From Pseudomonadota bacterium (lineage in GTDB: Bacteria > Pseudomonadota > Alphaproteobacteria > Rhizobiales > Xanthobacteraceae), in assembly GCA_023387735.1 (NCBI GenBank), contig JAEWHP010000043.1, positions 62,001-126,000 of the forward strand: a stretch of 64,000 nucleotides of DNA, written 5' to 3'. Below are positions 8,139-16,006 of this stretch, one piece after another. Within the stretch, counting starts at the first letter, position 1, and every line of letters begins with the position of its first letter. The notes under the pieces were generated by a model. That model ran no database searches. It saw only the letters and a program-made list of their open reading frames with translations, and was not told the DNA's origin. The translations under genes and the position numbers were made by a program.

Positions 8139-9674
8139 ATGATTGACGCCGACCGACCGTTCCGGAATCAGGATCCGCTCGACGAGAATGTGCGCAGCGG
8201 GGCCGAGCGGTCAGGCGTCGGCACCTGGGATCTCGATTTTTCAACCCGGAAGCTGGATTGGTCCAGCACCACCCGAACGCTTTTCGGTGTCTCGTCCGGT
8301 ACGCCCGTCGATTACGAATTTTTCCTCTCGTTGCTTGATCCGCACGATCGCGAGCGCACGGCAACAGCGCTGGAGCAGTCGATCGGCACCGGGTGCAATT
8401 TCGACCTGCAGTACCGACTGCCCAGGTCCGAGGAAGGTCATTGGGTGCGGGCACTCGGCGCCGTCGTCAACGGATCCAACGGGGCACCAGCGCGGCTCAG
8501 CGGCGTCGTGATCGATATCGACCATGAGAAACGCCTCGAGGACGCCGTCAGAATCCGCGAGAAGCATTTTCGCTCGATCCTGGACACGATCCCGGATGCG
8601 ATGATCGTGATCGACGAGCACGGCATCATCCAGTTCTTTTCCAGCGCCGCCGAACGTCAGTTCGGCTACACCGAACCCGAGGCGATCGGACGAAATATCA
8701 GCGAACTGATGCCGGAGCCGGATCGCAGCCGCCATGACGGCTACCTTGAACGCTACCTCAAGACCGGCGAACGACGCATCATCGGCATTGGCCGCATCGT
8801 GACCGGCATGCGCAAGGACGGCACCACGTTTCCGATGCATCTCACGATCGGCGAGATGCAGTCGGGTGGGAAACCCTATTTTACAGGCTTCGTCCGCGAC
8901 CTCACCGAGCAGCAGCAAACCCAGGCGCGGTTGCAGGAACTGCAATCCGAACTGGTCCACGTCTCCCGTCTCAGCGCCATGGGCGAGATGGCATCCGCCC
9001 TCGCCCACGAACTCAACCAGCCGCTGTCGGCGATCAGCAACTACATGAAGGGATCGCGAAGGTTGCTGGCGGGCAGCACCGACGCGAATGCACAGAAGAT
9101 CGAGGTGGCTCTCGATCGCGCCGCCGAACAGGCGATCCGTGCCGGCGACATCATCCGGCGGTTGCGCAATTTCGTCGCGCGTGATGCATCCGAAAAGCGC
9201 GTCGAGAGCCTTTCGAAGATGGTCGAAGAAGCCGGCGCGCTCGGGTTGACGGGTGCCCGCGAACAGGGCGTGATCCTGCGCTTCAACCTGGACCCGTCTT
9301 GCGATCTGGTACTTGCCGACAGGGTCCAGATTCAGCAGGTCCTGGTCAACCTGTTCCGCAATGCACTGGAAGCAATGGCGCCTTCGACGCATCGGGAATT
9401 GATAGCCTCCAACGCCAGGGCCGCGGACGACATGATTGAAATAGCCGTTTCGGACACCGGATCCGGGTTCGCCGGCGATGACCTTGCGAACCTGTTTCAG
9501 CCATTTTTCACCACCAAGGAAACCGGCATGGGTGTCGGCCTTTCGATCAGCCGGACCATCATCGAAACCCATGGCGGCCGGATGTGGGCTGAAACGAACG
9601 AATCCGGCGGCGCCACGTTCCGCTTCACCCTGCCCGCTGCGCCCGCCAAGGATCTGATCGATGTCGCAGGATAA
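8139..9674 (+). CDS. fixL: oxygen-sensing histidine kinase FixL
   Basis: A 511-residue soluble sensor kinase. It has two PAS domains (about 20-130 and 140-255), then HisKA and HATPase domains. The second PAS is the heme domain: His199 in DRSRHDGY aligns with the proximal heme ligand of FixL, and GIGRIVTGMRKDG holds the conserved arginines for oxygen signalling. The phosphoacceptor is His290 in LAHELNQPL. The ATP-binding part has QVLVNLFRNALEAM and DTGSGF. No membrane segment is seen, as in Bradyrhizobium FixL and unlike Sinorhizobium. Start 8139 gives an N-terminus of the length I recall for that protein; a longer reading opens at 8043. Its end overlaps fixJ by 14 bases. Confidence 0.95.
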   Translation: MIDADRPFRNQDPLDENVRSGAERSGVGTWDLDFSTRKLDWSSTTRTLFGVSSGTPVDYEFFLSLLDPHDRERTATALEQSIGTGCNFDLQYRLPRSEEGHWVRALGAVVNGSNGAPARLSGVVIDIDHEKRLEDAVRIREKHFRSILDTIPDAMIVIDEHGIIQFFSSAAERQFGYTEPEAIGRNISELMPEPDRSRHDGYLERYLKTGERRIIGIGRIVTGMRKDGTTFPMHLTIGEMQSGGKPYFTGFVRDLTEQQQTQARLQELQSELVHVSRLSAMGEMASALAHELNQPLSAISNYMKGSRRLLAGSTDANAQKIEVALDRAAEQAIRAGDIIRRLRNFVARDASEKRVESLSKMVEEAGALGLTGAREQGVILRFNLDPSCDLVLADRVQIQQVLVNLFRNALEAMAPSTHRELIASNARAADDMIEIAVSDTGSGFAGDDLANLFQPFFTTKETGMGVGLSISRTIIETHGGRMWAETNESGGATFRFTLPAAPAKDLIDVAG

Positions 9675-10278
9675 GAACGTCTATGTCATCGACGACGATC
9701 CGGCGATGCGGGATTCGCTGGATTTCCTGCTGGGCTCGGCCGGTTTCCGCGTGCGCGTTTTCGATTCCGCGCAAGTGTTTCTGGACGAACTCGCAGCGCT
9801 GGAGCCCGGCTGCGTGGTGACGGACGTGCGCATGCCCGGCATCGACGGGATGGAGATTTTGCGCAGGGTAAACGCGGGCGCGCGAAAGCTTCCCGTGATT
9901 GTCATGACGGGGCATGGCGACGTGCCGCTGGCGGTCGAAGCGATGAAACTGGGCGCGCTCGATTTTCTCGAAAAGCCGTTCGAGGATGAGCGGCTGATCG
10001 GAATGATCGAGACCGCGCTCTCGGAGCAGCAAAACGGCTCGAAAGGTGATGCAGCCTCGGCTGACATGGCGGCGCGGGTGGCGAGCCTCACCCAGCGCGA
10101 GCGCCAGGTGATGCAGGGGCTGGTGACGGGGCAGTCCAACAAGACGATCGCCAGGGAATATGACATCAGCCCGCGCACGGTCGAGGTCTACCGGGCCAAC
10201 GTCATGACCAAGATGCAGGCCGGCAACCTTTCCGAACTGGTCCGGTTCGCGATCCGGGCGGGATTCGTCGAAGATTGA
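9661..10278 (+). CDS. fixJ: response regulator FixJ
   Basis: A 205-residue two-domain regulator. The receiver domain has the acidic pocket IDDDP and phosphoacceptor Asp55 in CVVTDVRMPGIDG. Conserved Thr (VIVMTGHGDV) and Lys (DFLEKPFEDE) are also present. The C-terminal LuxR-type helix-turn-helix includes LTQRERQVMQGLVTG and DISPRTVEVYRANVM. It is phosphorylated by FixL under low oxygen and activates fixK. The gene overlaps fixL by 14 bases, indicating translational coupling. Its stop codon lies inside a FixK-type palindrome. Confidence 0.96.
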   Translation: MSQDKNVYVIDDDPAMRDSLDFLLGSAGFRVRVFDSAQVFLDELAALEPGCVVTDVRMPGIDGMEILRRVNAGARKLPVIVMTGHGDVPLAVEAMKLGALDFLEKPFEDERLIGMIETALSEQQNGSKGDAASADMAARVASLTQRERQVMQGLVTGQSNKTIAREYDISPRTVEVYRANVMTKMQAGNLSELVRFAIRAGFVED

Positions 10279-10288
10279 GCCAAGTCAA
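10275..10288. promoter_or_regulatory. FixK-type box overlapping the fixJ stop codon
   Basis: The sequence TTGAGCCAAGTCAA is a perfect TTGA-N6-TCAA palindrome. Its first half contains the TGA stop of fixJ. Its centre is about 41 bases upstream of the ATG at 10322 and about 103 upstream of the ATG at 10385. If used as a class II activator site, transcription would begin near 10323, which would favour the downstream start for the receiver protein. Autoregulation by FixK is the obvious alternative. Confidence 0.65.
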
Positions 10289-10321
10289 TTCGGCGGAGGG
10301 CAAACCGGCTAGTTTGTCCGG

Positions 10322-10759
10322 ATGATTGTTGCCCAAAACAGCCCCGATAATGAAGGCGGTACAGGCTCCCCGCCGAGAAAAACGATGATCTACGTCGTCG
10401 ATGACGACTACGACGTCCGGACATCGCTGCGATTTTTGCTGGAGACCGAAGGCTTCGACGTCCGGACCTTCCGTAGCGGATCGGCGTTGCTCGGCTCCTC
10501 GACCCGGCATCGGGCGGATTGCCTTGTGGTGGACTACAAGATGGCCGACATCGACGGGCTGGAATTGGCCCAACGGTTGCGACGCCTCGACGTCTCGACC
10601 CCGATCGTCATGATCACGGGGTATCCGGACGAAAACATCTCCGCCAAGGCCAGTTCTGCCGGGGTGCGCCAGGTGCTGTTGAAGCCCAATCTGGAGGAAA
10701 ATCTGGTCGAATGCGTTCGAAACGCGATCGATGCGCGGGACGCGACAGGCCAGCCCTGA
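10322..10759 (+). CDS. single-domain response regulator (receiver only)
   Basis: Essentially a stand-alone receiver domain of up to 145 residues with no output domain. The acidic pair sits in YVVDDDYDV, the phosphoacceptor is Asp71 (LVVDYKMADIDG), and the Thr and Lys positions are in PIVMITGYPDEN and VLLKPN. It lies between fixJ and fixK, the position of an uncharacterised receiver protein that I recall from Bradyrhizobium japonicum and that is reported as FixJ-controlled. It could compete for FixL phosphate or tune FixJ. The ATG at 10385 (MIYVVDDDYDV) is a serious alternative start, giving a 124-residue core domain. Neither start has a strong ribosome site. Confidence 0.88.
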   Translation: MIVAQNSPDNEGGTGSPPRKTMIYVVDDDYDVRTSLRFLLETEGFDVRTFRSGSALLGSSTRHRADCLVVDYKMADIDGLELAQRLRRLDVSTPIVMITGYPDENISAKASSAGVRQVLLKPNLEENLVECVRNAIDARDATGQP

Positions 10760-10792
10760 CGAGCAGGCCCTGGTCAACTCCGTATGATCCCG

Positions 10793-10808
10793 TAAGGGGG
10801 TGGCCTTA
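10793..10808. promoter_or_regulatory. inverted repeat upstream of fixK (possible FixJ operator)
   Basis: TAAGG-N6-CCTTA is a perfect five-base inverted repeat, centred about 81 bases upstream of the fixK start. It lies in the only intergenic gap before fixK. FixJ is known to activate fixK from sites at about this distance upstream, so it is a reasonable operator candidate. I have no consensus alignment to prove it. Confidence 0.4.
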
Positions 10809-10881
10809 GGATATCGACCGAAATATCGGGCTACCGCAATCGTCCTTACACAAAAGCCATCCCACATCGAGGAGATGGCCA

Positions 10882-11586
10882 ATGCTCACCCAGTCGATCA
10901 CCACCCCGTCCGTCCCGGCCGCCAAGGGCTTCCGCGGCCCCGGCCCCCAGGCTGCCCCCGCCATCGACCAGTTCGGTCTGATCGCCAGTTGCGCAGGTGT
11001 GATCGCCACCGAATATTCCTACCGCAAGGACGAGGAAATTTACGGCGAAGGCGAGCCTTCTGAATACGTCTATCAGGTGATCCGTGGCGCCGTTCGCACC
11101 TACAAGCTCCTCAATGACGGGCGGCGCCAAATAGGCGCTTTCCTGCTGCCGGGCGACGTGTTCGGCCTCGATTCCGGATCGGCCCACCGATTGACTGCCG
11201 AAGCCATCGTCGACACCACGGTCCGGCTGGTCAAGCGCCACAACCTCGAAGCCGCTGCGGGCTCGAATGTGAAGGTTGCCCACAATCTCTGGACCATGAC
11301 TGCGAGCGAACTCCGGCATGCCGAAGATCACATGCTGCTGCTCGGCCGCAAGACCGCGATGGAAAAGGTTGCCACCTTCCTGCTGGAGATGGATCGCAGG
11401 CTCGCCAAGGCCGGCATGATGGCGCTGCCGATGTGTCGCCGTGACATCGGCGACTATCTCGGGCTGACGCTGGAGACTGTCTCGCGCACGCTTTCACAAC
11501 TCAGCGACCAGGGCGTCCTGGTGTTTTCGAGCGCCCGTCAAATCGTGCTGCGCAATCGCCGGCGGCTGGCCGACATGGACGCCTGA
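10882..11586 (+). CDS. fixK: Crp/Fnr-family regulator FixK (FixK2 type)
   Basis: A 234-residue transcription factor with an N-terminal cyclic-nucleotide-binding-like beta-roll (about 35-130), a dimer helix, and a C-terminal helix-turn-helix (CRRDIGDYLGLTLETVSR). It lacks the N-terminal Cys cluster of FNR, so oxygen is sensed by FixL instead. Cys185, directly before the DNA-recognition region in ALPMCRRDIG, matches the redox-sensitive Cys183 described for Bradyrhizobium FixK2. It is expected to activate microaerobic genes such as fixNOQP and denitrification regulators through TTGA-N6-TCAA boxes, two perfect copies of which are in this window. An AGGAG-type site lies before the ATG. Confidence 0.95.
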   Translation: MLTQSITTPSVPAAKGFRGPGPQAAPAIDQFGLIASCAGVIATEYSYRKDEEIYGEGEPSEYVYQVIRGAVRTYKLLNDGRRQIGAFLLPGDVFGLDSGSAHRLTAEAIVDTTVRLVKRHNLEAAAGSNVKVAHNLWTMTASELRHAEDHMLLLGRKTAMEKVATFLLEMDRRLAKAGMMALPMCRRDIGDYLGLTLETVSRTLSQLSDQGVLVFSSARQIVLRNRRRLADMDA

Positions 11587-11619
11587 GCGCAAACCGCGAC
11601 CCGGATACCGGAGGGCAAG

Positions 11620-11880
11620 ATGAACAGTTACCGCGTTTCCTTCTACAAGGATCTCCTGAATTCGGACGGCCATAGTTTCAAGTGCCTCCAGCGCCAGGTC
11701 GACGTCCAGTCGGACGGCCCATCGCAGGCGCTGGTGTTGGCGGAACGGCTGGTGGACAACGAGCGGCTGAACGCCGACTGCGTCGAGGTGGTACATCTAG
11801 CGGATGACCATCGCGAGTTTGCAAACCCGTCGAACCACTCATCCCCGCCCTGCAAGCACACTTGGAGTCGAACGAACTGA
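11620..11880 (+). CDS. small conserved hypothetical protein downstream of fixK
   Basis: An 86-residue soluble protein with no signal peptide, starting MNSYRVSFYKDLLNSDGH. The middle part (FKCLQRQVDVQSDGPSQAL) and a following helix (VLAERLVDNERLN) give an alternating beta-alpha-beta look. The last 15 residues are low-complexity. I recognise no family. A fair Shine-Dalgarno (GGAGGGCAAG) precedes the ATG, and it begins 33 bases after fixK on the same strand, so it may be co-transcribed with fixK. It converges with nnrS. Confidence 0.65.
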   Translation: MNSYRVSFYKDLLNSDGHSFKCLQRQVDVQSDGPSQALVLAERLVDNERLNADCVEVVHLADDHREFANPSNHSSPPCKHTWSRTN

Positions 11881-11922
11881 CGGCGACGTCGCTGCCTTGG
11901 TTCGTGGCCGATTCAGAGTTTA

Positions 11923-13098
11923 TCAGAAGCGGCGCGCCGAGCAGAACGCCCTCGAATAGGCGGCGGCAAATCCGAGAAATGCCGCAGCCCAGGCAATGCC
12001 GGCGACAGTCAGCAACGCTTGGGTATGCTCGACTTCCAGCGCCGCGCAGACCCTCGCCAGAGCAGCGACGAGCACCGATGCATAGATCAGGTGCGTCGCC
12101 GCCGATGCCTCCAGCCGCCGCCCGGTATGACCCAGCGTGGCCCTGCTCATCACCGCGAGCGTCATGGTGCCGATCGCGCCCCCCGTCCATGCGTGGAGGC
12201 CGGCGCTCGGCGCAACCAGATCGAACGCCGAGAGCGCGGCGAGGATGAACCCAATCGGAATGAATGCATAGGCGACGTGCAGGATCAGCACCAGCCGGTC
12301 CGCGAACGTGCGGTAGCCGGTCCAGCGCACCAGGCGAACAATGTGCATCAACCCGCAGGCGATCAGCAGCACGCCCGTGGTCCGGTCCTGCGGTCGTGCC
12401 AGCCAGAGCAATAGCACGAGCACGGTAAAGGTCATCGTCGCGGCATCGAAGCGGCCGAACGGCGATGGCATCCTGCCCGGCCCCTGCCGCGCCAGCCAGT
12501 TGCGGGTGAAACTCGGAATGATGCGTCCGCCGATCAGCGCGATCAGGACGATCACCATGGCGACACCGCCATGCGCTGCGTACTCAGCGTGCCCGGCGAA
12601 ATGTGCCTCGAGGTGAAACGCGAGGTTTACGGCGGCGAGCAGGCTGACAATGACGACGACCTGAAGGTTGCCCCACTTCCTGCCCGCAATGATCTCGCGC
12701 GCGGCAGCAGCCGCAAGCACGATCAGAAACAGCGAATCGATCGCCGCTGCCAGGCCCCAGCCGATCCACGCCGAAACGCTGACCGCTACTCGTCCCGCAA
12801 CCCAGATCGAGAACAGCAACACCAGCGGTCGCCCCTGCAGCGGCAGCCTGCCGGTCCAGTTCGGCACTGCCGTCAGCAGGAAGCCGGCGACGACGGCGGC
12901 GATATATCCGAACAGCATCTCGTGAACATGCCAGTCTTGCGGCGCGAACGCCGTGCCCAGTTGCAGCGTCCCGAAGAAGGCCGGCAACCACACCAGCATG
13001 GCGGCGCCGCCATAGATCGACCCGAAGAAGAAGAATGGCCGGAAGCCGTACGAGAACAGCGCCGGCCCCCGGTAATCCCTCAAACGCGCGACAGACAT
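11923..13098 (-). CDS. nnrS: NnrS-family membrane protein
   Basis: A 391-residue integral membrane protein with about twelve hydrophobic helices. The N-terminus GPALFSYGFRPFFFFGSIYGG and the motif WHVEHMLFGY-like segment (DWHVHEMLFGYIAAVVAGF) are diagnostic of NnrS. NnrS is a heme- and copper-containing protein linked to nitric oxide metabolism and nitrosative stress in denitrifiers. Conserved histidines are visible in WHVHEM, in HLEAHFAGHAEYAAHGG and in MSRATLGHTGR. It follows the pseudoazurin gene by 66 bases on the same strand, and that operon is divergent from the NnrR-like regulator. Confidence 0.9.
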   Translation of the reverse strand: MSVARLRDYRGPALFSYGFRPFFFFGSIYGGAAMLVWLPAFFGTLQLGTAFAPQDWHVHEMLFGYIAAVVAGFLLTAVPNWTGRLPLQGRPLVLLFSIWVAGRVAVSVSAWIGWGLAAAIDSLFLIVLAAAAAREIIAGRKWGNLQVVVIVSLLAAVNLAFHLEAHFAGHAEYAAHGGVAMVIVLIALIGGRIIPSFTRNWLARQGPGRMPSPFGRFDAATMTFTVLVLLLWLARPQDRTTGVLLIACGLMHIVRLVRWTGYRTFADRLVLILHVAYAFIPIGFILAALSAFDLVAPSAGLHAWTGGAIGTMTLAVMSRATLGHTGRRLEASAATHLIYASVLVAALARVCAALEVEHTQALLTVAGIAWAAAFLGFAAAYSRAFCSARRF

Positions 13099-13164
13099 GA
13101 CCTTGACCCTGGTGAAGCCCGGAAGAGTCGCCGGGATGGCCGCCCTTCCTTTTTCGAGGCGTGT

Positions 13165-13620
13165 CTACTTCGCAGCCGTCTTGTTGGCGGCGAGCCTCTC
13201 GAACAGCGTCGCGAATACCTGCTTGGCCTTCCCGACCTGGGGGACCGCCTTTGCCTGCTCTTCATTGGCGGGGGTCCCCACCACAACCATGGCCACCATG
13301 CCCATGGCGTAATGCGGCGCGCATTTGACGCCATAGATGCCGGACTGGTCGAATTTCACGGTGACATCCTCGTTCATCTTCCCTGCGAAGGTCGTCCCGC
13401 CGTCCGGAAGCATACCCTTGATGGTCTCGGCATTGTGGCTCTTGTCGGTCGAAACGAACTTGACGGTGTCGCCGGGCGCGACCTTGATCAGGGCAGGCTC
13501 GAACACCATCAGGCCCTCGGCCCCTCTGTTGAGCATCTTGACTTCGACCTCGGCCGCCAAAGCGCCACCGGCCATCGCCATGGCCACGCCAACCGCTGCC
13601 GCCACCAAACACCTGCGCAT
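13165..13620 (-). CDS. pseudoazurin (periplasmic type 1 copper protein)
   Basis: A 151-residue precursor. The signal peptide MRRCLVAAAVGVAMAMAG ends in GALAAE. The mature domain begins EVEVKMLNRGAEGLMVFEP, the standard pseudoazurin N-terminus. Type 1 copper ligands are His in DKSHNAET, and Cys, His and Met in VKCAPHYAMGM. Pseudoazurin carries electrons to copper nitrite reductase, which is encoded 1.3 kb away. The start is at 13620 with AGGAG seven bases before; the longer reading lacks a ribosome site. Its promoter holds a TTGC-type palindrome shared with the divergent regulator gene. Confidence 0.95.
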   Translation of the reverse strand: MRRCLVAAAVGVAMAMAGGALAAEVEVKMLNRGAEGLMVFEPALIKVAPGDTVKFVSTDKSHNAETIKGMLPDGGTTFAGKMNEDVTVKFDQSGIYGVKCAPHYAMGMVAMVVVGTPANEEQAKAVPQVGKAKQVFATLFERLAANKTAAK

Positions 13621-13699
13621 TTCTGTCTCCTGTCGATCGGTTTGGGTCACCAGCGGACCCCATGAAGGAAACTGTTAATCCTTCACCGCCAGACATAGT

Positions 13700-13713
13700 T
13701 TGCTGCAGCGCAA
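13700..13713. promoter_or_regulatory. NnrR/FNR-type box between pseudoazurin and the nnrR-like gene
   Basis: TTGCTGCAGCGCAA fits the TTG-N8-CAA pattern with TTGC and GCAA ends, as expected for NnrR or NNR-type operators. It lies 80 bases from the pseudoazurin start and 87 bases from the regulator start, so it can serve either direction, including autoregulation. Confidence 0.65.
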
Positions 13714-13799
13714 GCCTACGATCGATTTTTGCGATGTATAATGGCCGGTGACCGCAGTCCCCTGTCCCGCCGTTTCGCGGACGCATCCGGAAGAGTTTG

Positions 13800-14501
13800 A
13801 TGGCTTCCCTCGACCGTTCCATTGTCGCCAACGTCCCCGTGTTCGCCGGATTTAGCCCAGGCGATCTCGATGTGCTCTTGCGCGAAGCGCGGTCGGTCCG
13901 ATATCCGAAGGAAAGCAGCGTCTTCGACCAGGGCACGGAAGCGCACTCGTTTTTCGTGTTGCTGCACGGACATCTGAGGGTCGAGAAGACGACGCCGCAA
14001 GGACAGCAGATCGTGGTTCGGTATGTGTCGGCGGGCGAACTGTTCGGCGTTGCGCAAGCCATGGGACTGAGGGAATACCCGGCGACCGCTATCGCTGTCG
14101 TCGACAGCGTCGCACTGTGCTGGCCTTCAAAGGCGTGGCCGCAACTCATCGCACAGTTTCCGGCGCTGGCAGCCGGAGCGCTGCAGACCGTCGGCAACCG
14201 ATTGCAGGATACCCAGGCCCGTGTCCTGGAAATGTCCAGCGAACAGGTCGAGCAGCGCGTCGCGCATGCGCTCCTGCGCCTCGCCAAACAGGCCGGCCGA
14301 AAGGTCGAACGGGGCGTCGAGATCGACTTCCCGATCAGCCGCCAGGACGTCGCCGAAATGACCGGCACCACCTTGCACACCGTGAGCCGAATTCTCAGCG
14401 CGTGGGAGCAGCAAGGCTTGGTCGAGGGTGGACGGCAGCGCATCGTCCTGCGCGAGCCGCACAAGCTGTTCGGGCTGGCGGAAGGCCGCAGCAAGGATTG
14501 A
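13800..14501 (+). CDS. nnrR: Crp/Fnr-family regulator, NnrR-like (nitrogen oxide response)
   Basis: A 233-residue regulator with a beta-roll (about 10-125) and a winged helix-turn-helix near the C-terminus (ISRQDVAEMTGTTLHTVSR). It has no FNR-type N-terminal Cys cluster. The position between pseudoazurin-nnrS and nirK-nirV, with TTGC-type palindromes in both promoters, argues for the NnrR role of sensing nitric oxide. Relatives in other families (Dnr, or other Crp proteins) cannot be excluded from sequence alone. The ATG at 13800 is used; the TTG directly before it at 13797 could also initiate. GGAAGAG lies just upstream. Confidence 0.8.
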   Translation: MASLDRSIVANVPVFAGFSPGDLDVLLREARSVRYPKESSVFDQGTEAHSFFVLLHGHLRVEKTTPQGQQIVVRYVSAGELFGVAQAMGLREYPATAIAVVDSVALCWPSKAWPQLIAQFPALAAGALQTVGNRLQDTQARVLEMSSEQVEQRVAHALLRLAKQAGRKVERGVEIDFPISRQDVAEMTGTTLHTVSRILSAWEQQGLVEGGRQRIVLREPHKLFGLAEGRSKD

Positions 14502-14511
14502 CTGCTCGACG

Positions 14512-14721
14512 CTAGGCACCGCCGGCCACCGATCGCAGCTTCAGCAGAATGGCGTGAGCGTCGATGCCGTATTCGCGGCACGCTTCTTCGACGCTGTGAA
14601 ATGCCGCGATCGGGCAGCCGACGCAGTCCATCCCGAAATCCAGAAACACCCGAACGGAATCCGGCCAGCGGTTCATCACCTGCTCGACCGTCATGTCCAA
14701 CGTGAGTGCGCGCTTCCACAT
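14512..14721 (-). CDS. DUF1858 domain protein
   Basis: A 69-residue protein of the DUF1858 family, sometimes called hybrid-cluster-associated redox disulfide protein. The core is MTVEQVMNRWPDSVRVFLD, then FGMDCVGCPIAAFHSVEEAC with a Cys-x-x-Cys pair, and a C-terminal helix YGIDAHAILLKL. It resembles the N-terminal helper domains that bind at redox or metal sites. The start is uncertain: MWKRALTLDM at 14721 is used, though initiation at the inner ATG (14694) is possible. It is convergent with the regulator and divergent from nirK, about 80 bases from the nirK box, so it may be co-regulated with denitrification. Confidence 0.8.
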   Translation of the reverse strand: MWKRALTLDMTVEQVMNRWPDSVRVFLDFGMDCVGCPIAAFHSVEEACREYGIDAHAILLKLRSVAGGA

Positions 14722-14801
14722 GCTGCCATGTGTAGACGCGTCACGGCGCGCTTCGTTGTGCGGCGACAAACAGCGAAGCAATTCGGCATTCCGGAAGAAG
14801 G

Positions 14802-14815
14802 TTGCTCTTGCGCAA
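14802..14815 (+). promoter_or_regulatory. NnrR/FNR-type box in the nirK promoter
   Basis: TTGCTCTTGCGCAA fits the TTG-N8-CAA class with TTGC and GCAA ends. It ends 64 bases before the nirK start, so a transcription start near 14850 would place it at about -41.5, the activating position for Crp/Fnr proteins. It closely resembles the box at 13700. Confidence 0.7.
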
Positions 14816-14879
14816 AGAGCACTTGCTGCACCAGGCGCATAAGGGGGACACGGATTTCAGAAGCCGAAAGGATCGTGTC

Positions 14880-16001
14880 ATGATTACCCGCCGTACCGCA
14901 TTGCTGGGCGCTGCCGTCGCCGCCCTTGTGGCCACCGCCCCGGCACTGGCCGCCGACGATCTCAAGCTGCCGCGGCAGGCCGTCGAACTGGTTGCGCCGC
15001 CCTTCGTGCACCCGCACGAACAGGCCACAAAGGAAGGTCCCAAGATCATCGAGTTCAAATTGACGATCAGGGAAAAGGAAGTCGTCATCGACGACGCTGG
15101 CACCAAATTTCAGGCCATGACGTTCAACGGCTCGATGCCTGCGCCGATGATGGTGGTCCATGAAGGCGACTACGTCGAGGTGACGCTGGTCAATCCCGAC
15201 ACCAATACGATGCCGCACAATATCGACTTCCATTCTGCCACCGGAGCGTTAGGTGGCGGCGCGCTGACCCACGTCAACCCCGGCGAGCAGGTAGTGCTGC
15301 GCTGGAAGGCAACGCGTACCGGTACGTTCGTCTACCACTGCGCGCCCGAAGGCATGATCCCTTGGCACGTCGTCTCCGGCATGCACGGCACCGTGATGGT
15401 GCTGCCGCGTGACGGGTTGAAAAATCGCGAGGGCAAGCCGCTGCGTTACGACCGCGTCTACTACATCGGCGAGAACGATCTCTATGTGCCGAAGGATGCG
15501 AACGGAAAATACAAGAGCTACGACACGCCCGGCGAAGCTTTCGCCGACACCACGGAGGTGATGCGCAAGCTGATCCCGACGCATGTCGTGTTCAACGGCA
15601 AGGTCGGCGCGCTGACGGGCAAGAACGCGATGACCGCCAAGGTCGGCGAAACCGTCCTGATCGTGCATTCGCAGGCCAATCGCGACTCGCGGCCGCATCT
15701 GATCGGCGGTCACGGCGATTACGTCTGGGAGACCAGCAAGTTCATCAACCCCCCGGAAAAGGATCTCGAGACCTGGTTCATCCGCGGCGGTTCGGCGGGC
15801 GCTGCGCTCTATACGTTCAGGCAGCCCGGCATCTACGCCTACGTCAATCATAATTTGATCGAGGCGGTCGAGCTTGGCGCCAGTGCGCACTTCAAGGTCG
15901 AAGGCGAGTGGAACAACGATCTGATGAAGCAGGTCAAGCCTCCCGGGCCGATCCTGCCCGGCAAGTCCAGCGCGGCTGACGCGGTGGTGCTGACCAGGTA
16001 A
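14880..16001 (+). CDS. nirK: copper-containing nitrite reductase NirK
   Basis: A 373-residue periplasmic enzyme reducing nitrite to nitric oxide. The N-terminus MITRRTALLGAAVAALVAT looks like a Tat-type signal. Two cupredoxin domains follow. Type 1 copper ligands are seen in NTMPHNIDFHSATG and in the VYHCAPEGMIPWHVVSGMHG region (His, Cys, His, Met). Catalytic type 2 copper uses His from DFH, YHC and the second domain (SRPHLIGGHGDYVWE). The start at 14880 is preceded by AAAGGA. nirV follows after 55 bases with a strong hairpin between. No nitric oxide reductase is in the window. Confidence 0.97.
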   Translation: MITRRTALLGAAVAALVATAPALAADDLKLPRQAVELVAPPFVHPHEQATKEGPKIIEFKLTIREKEVVIDDAGTKFQAMTFNGSMPAPMMVVHEGDYVEVTLVNPDTNTMPHNIDFHSATGALGGGALTHVNPGEQVVLRWKATRTGTFVYHCAPEGMIPWHVVSGMHGTVMVLPRDGLKNREGKPLRYDRVYYIGENDLYVPKDANGKYKSYDTPGEAFADTTEVMRKLIPTHVVFNGKVGALTGKNAMTAKVGETVLIVHSQANRDSRPHLIGGHGDYVWETSKFINPPEKDLETWFIRGGSAGAALYTFRQPGIYAYVNHNLIEAVELGASAHFKVEGEWNNDLMKQVKPPGPILPGKSSAADAVVLTR

Positions 16002-16006
16002 TCCCC

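Noticed and set aside
13262..14719. A 485-residue minus-strand reading over the pseudoazurin, NnrR-like and DUF1858 genes.
   Set aside because: It overlaps three well-supported genes in other frames and has no motif of its own.
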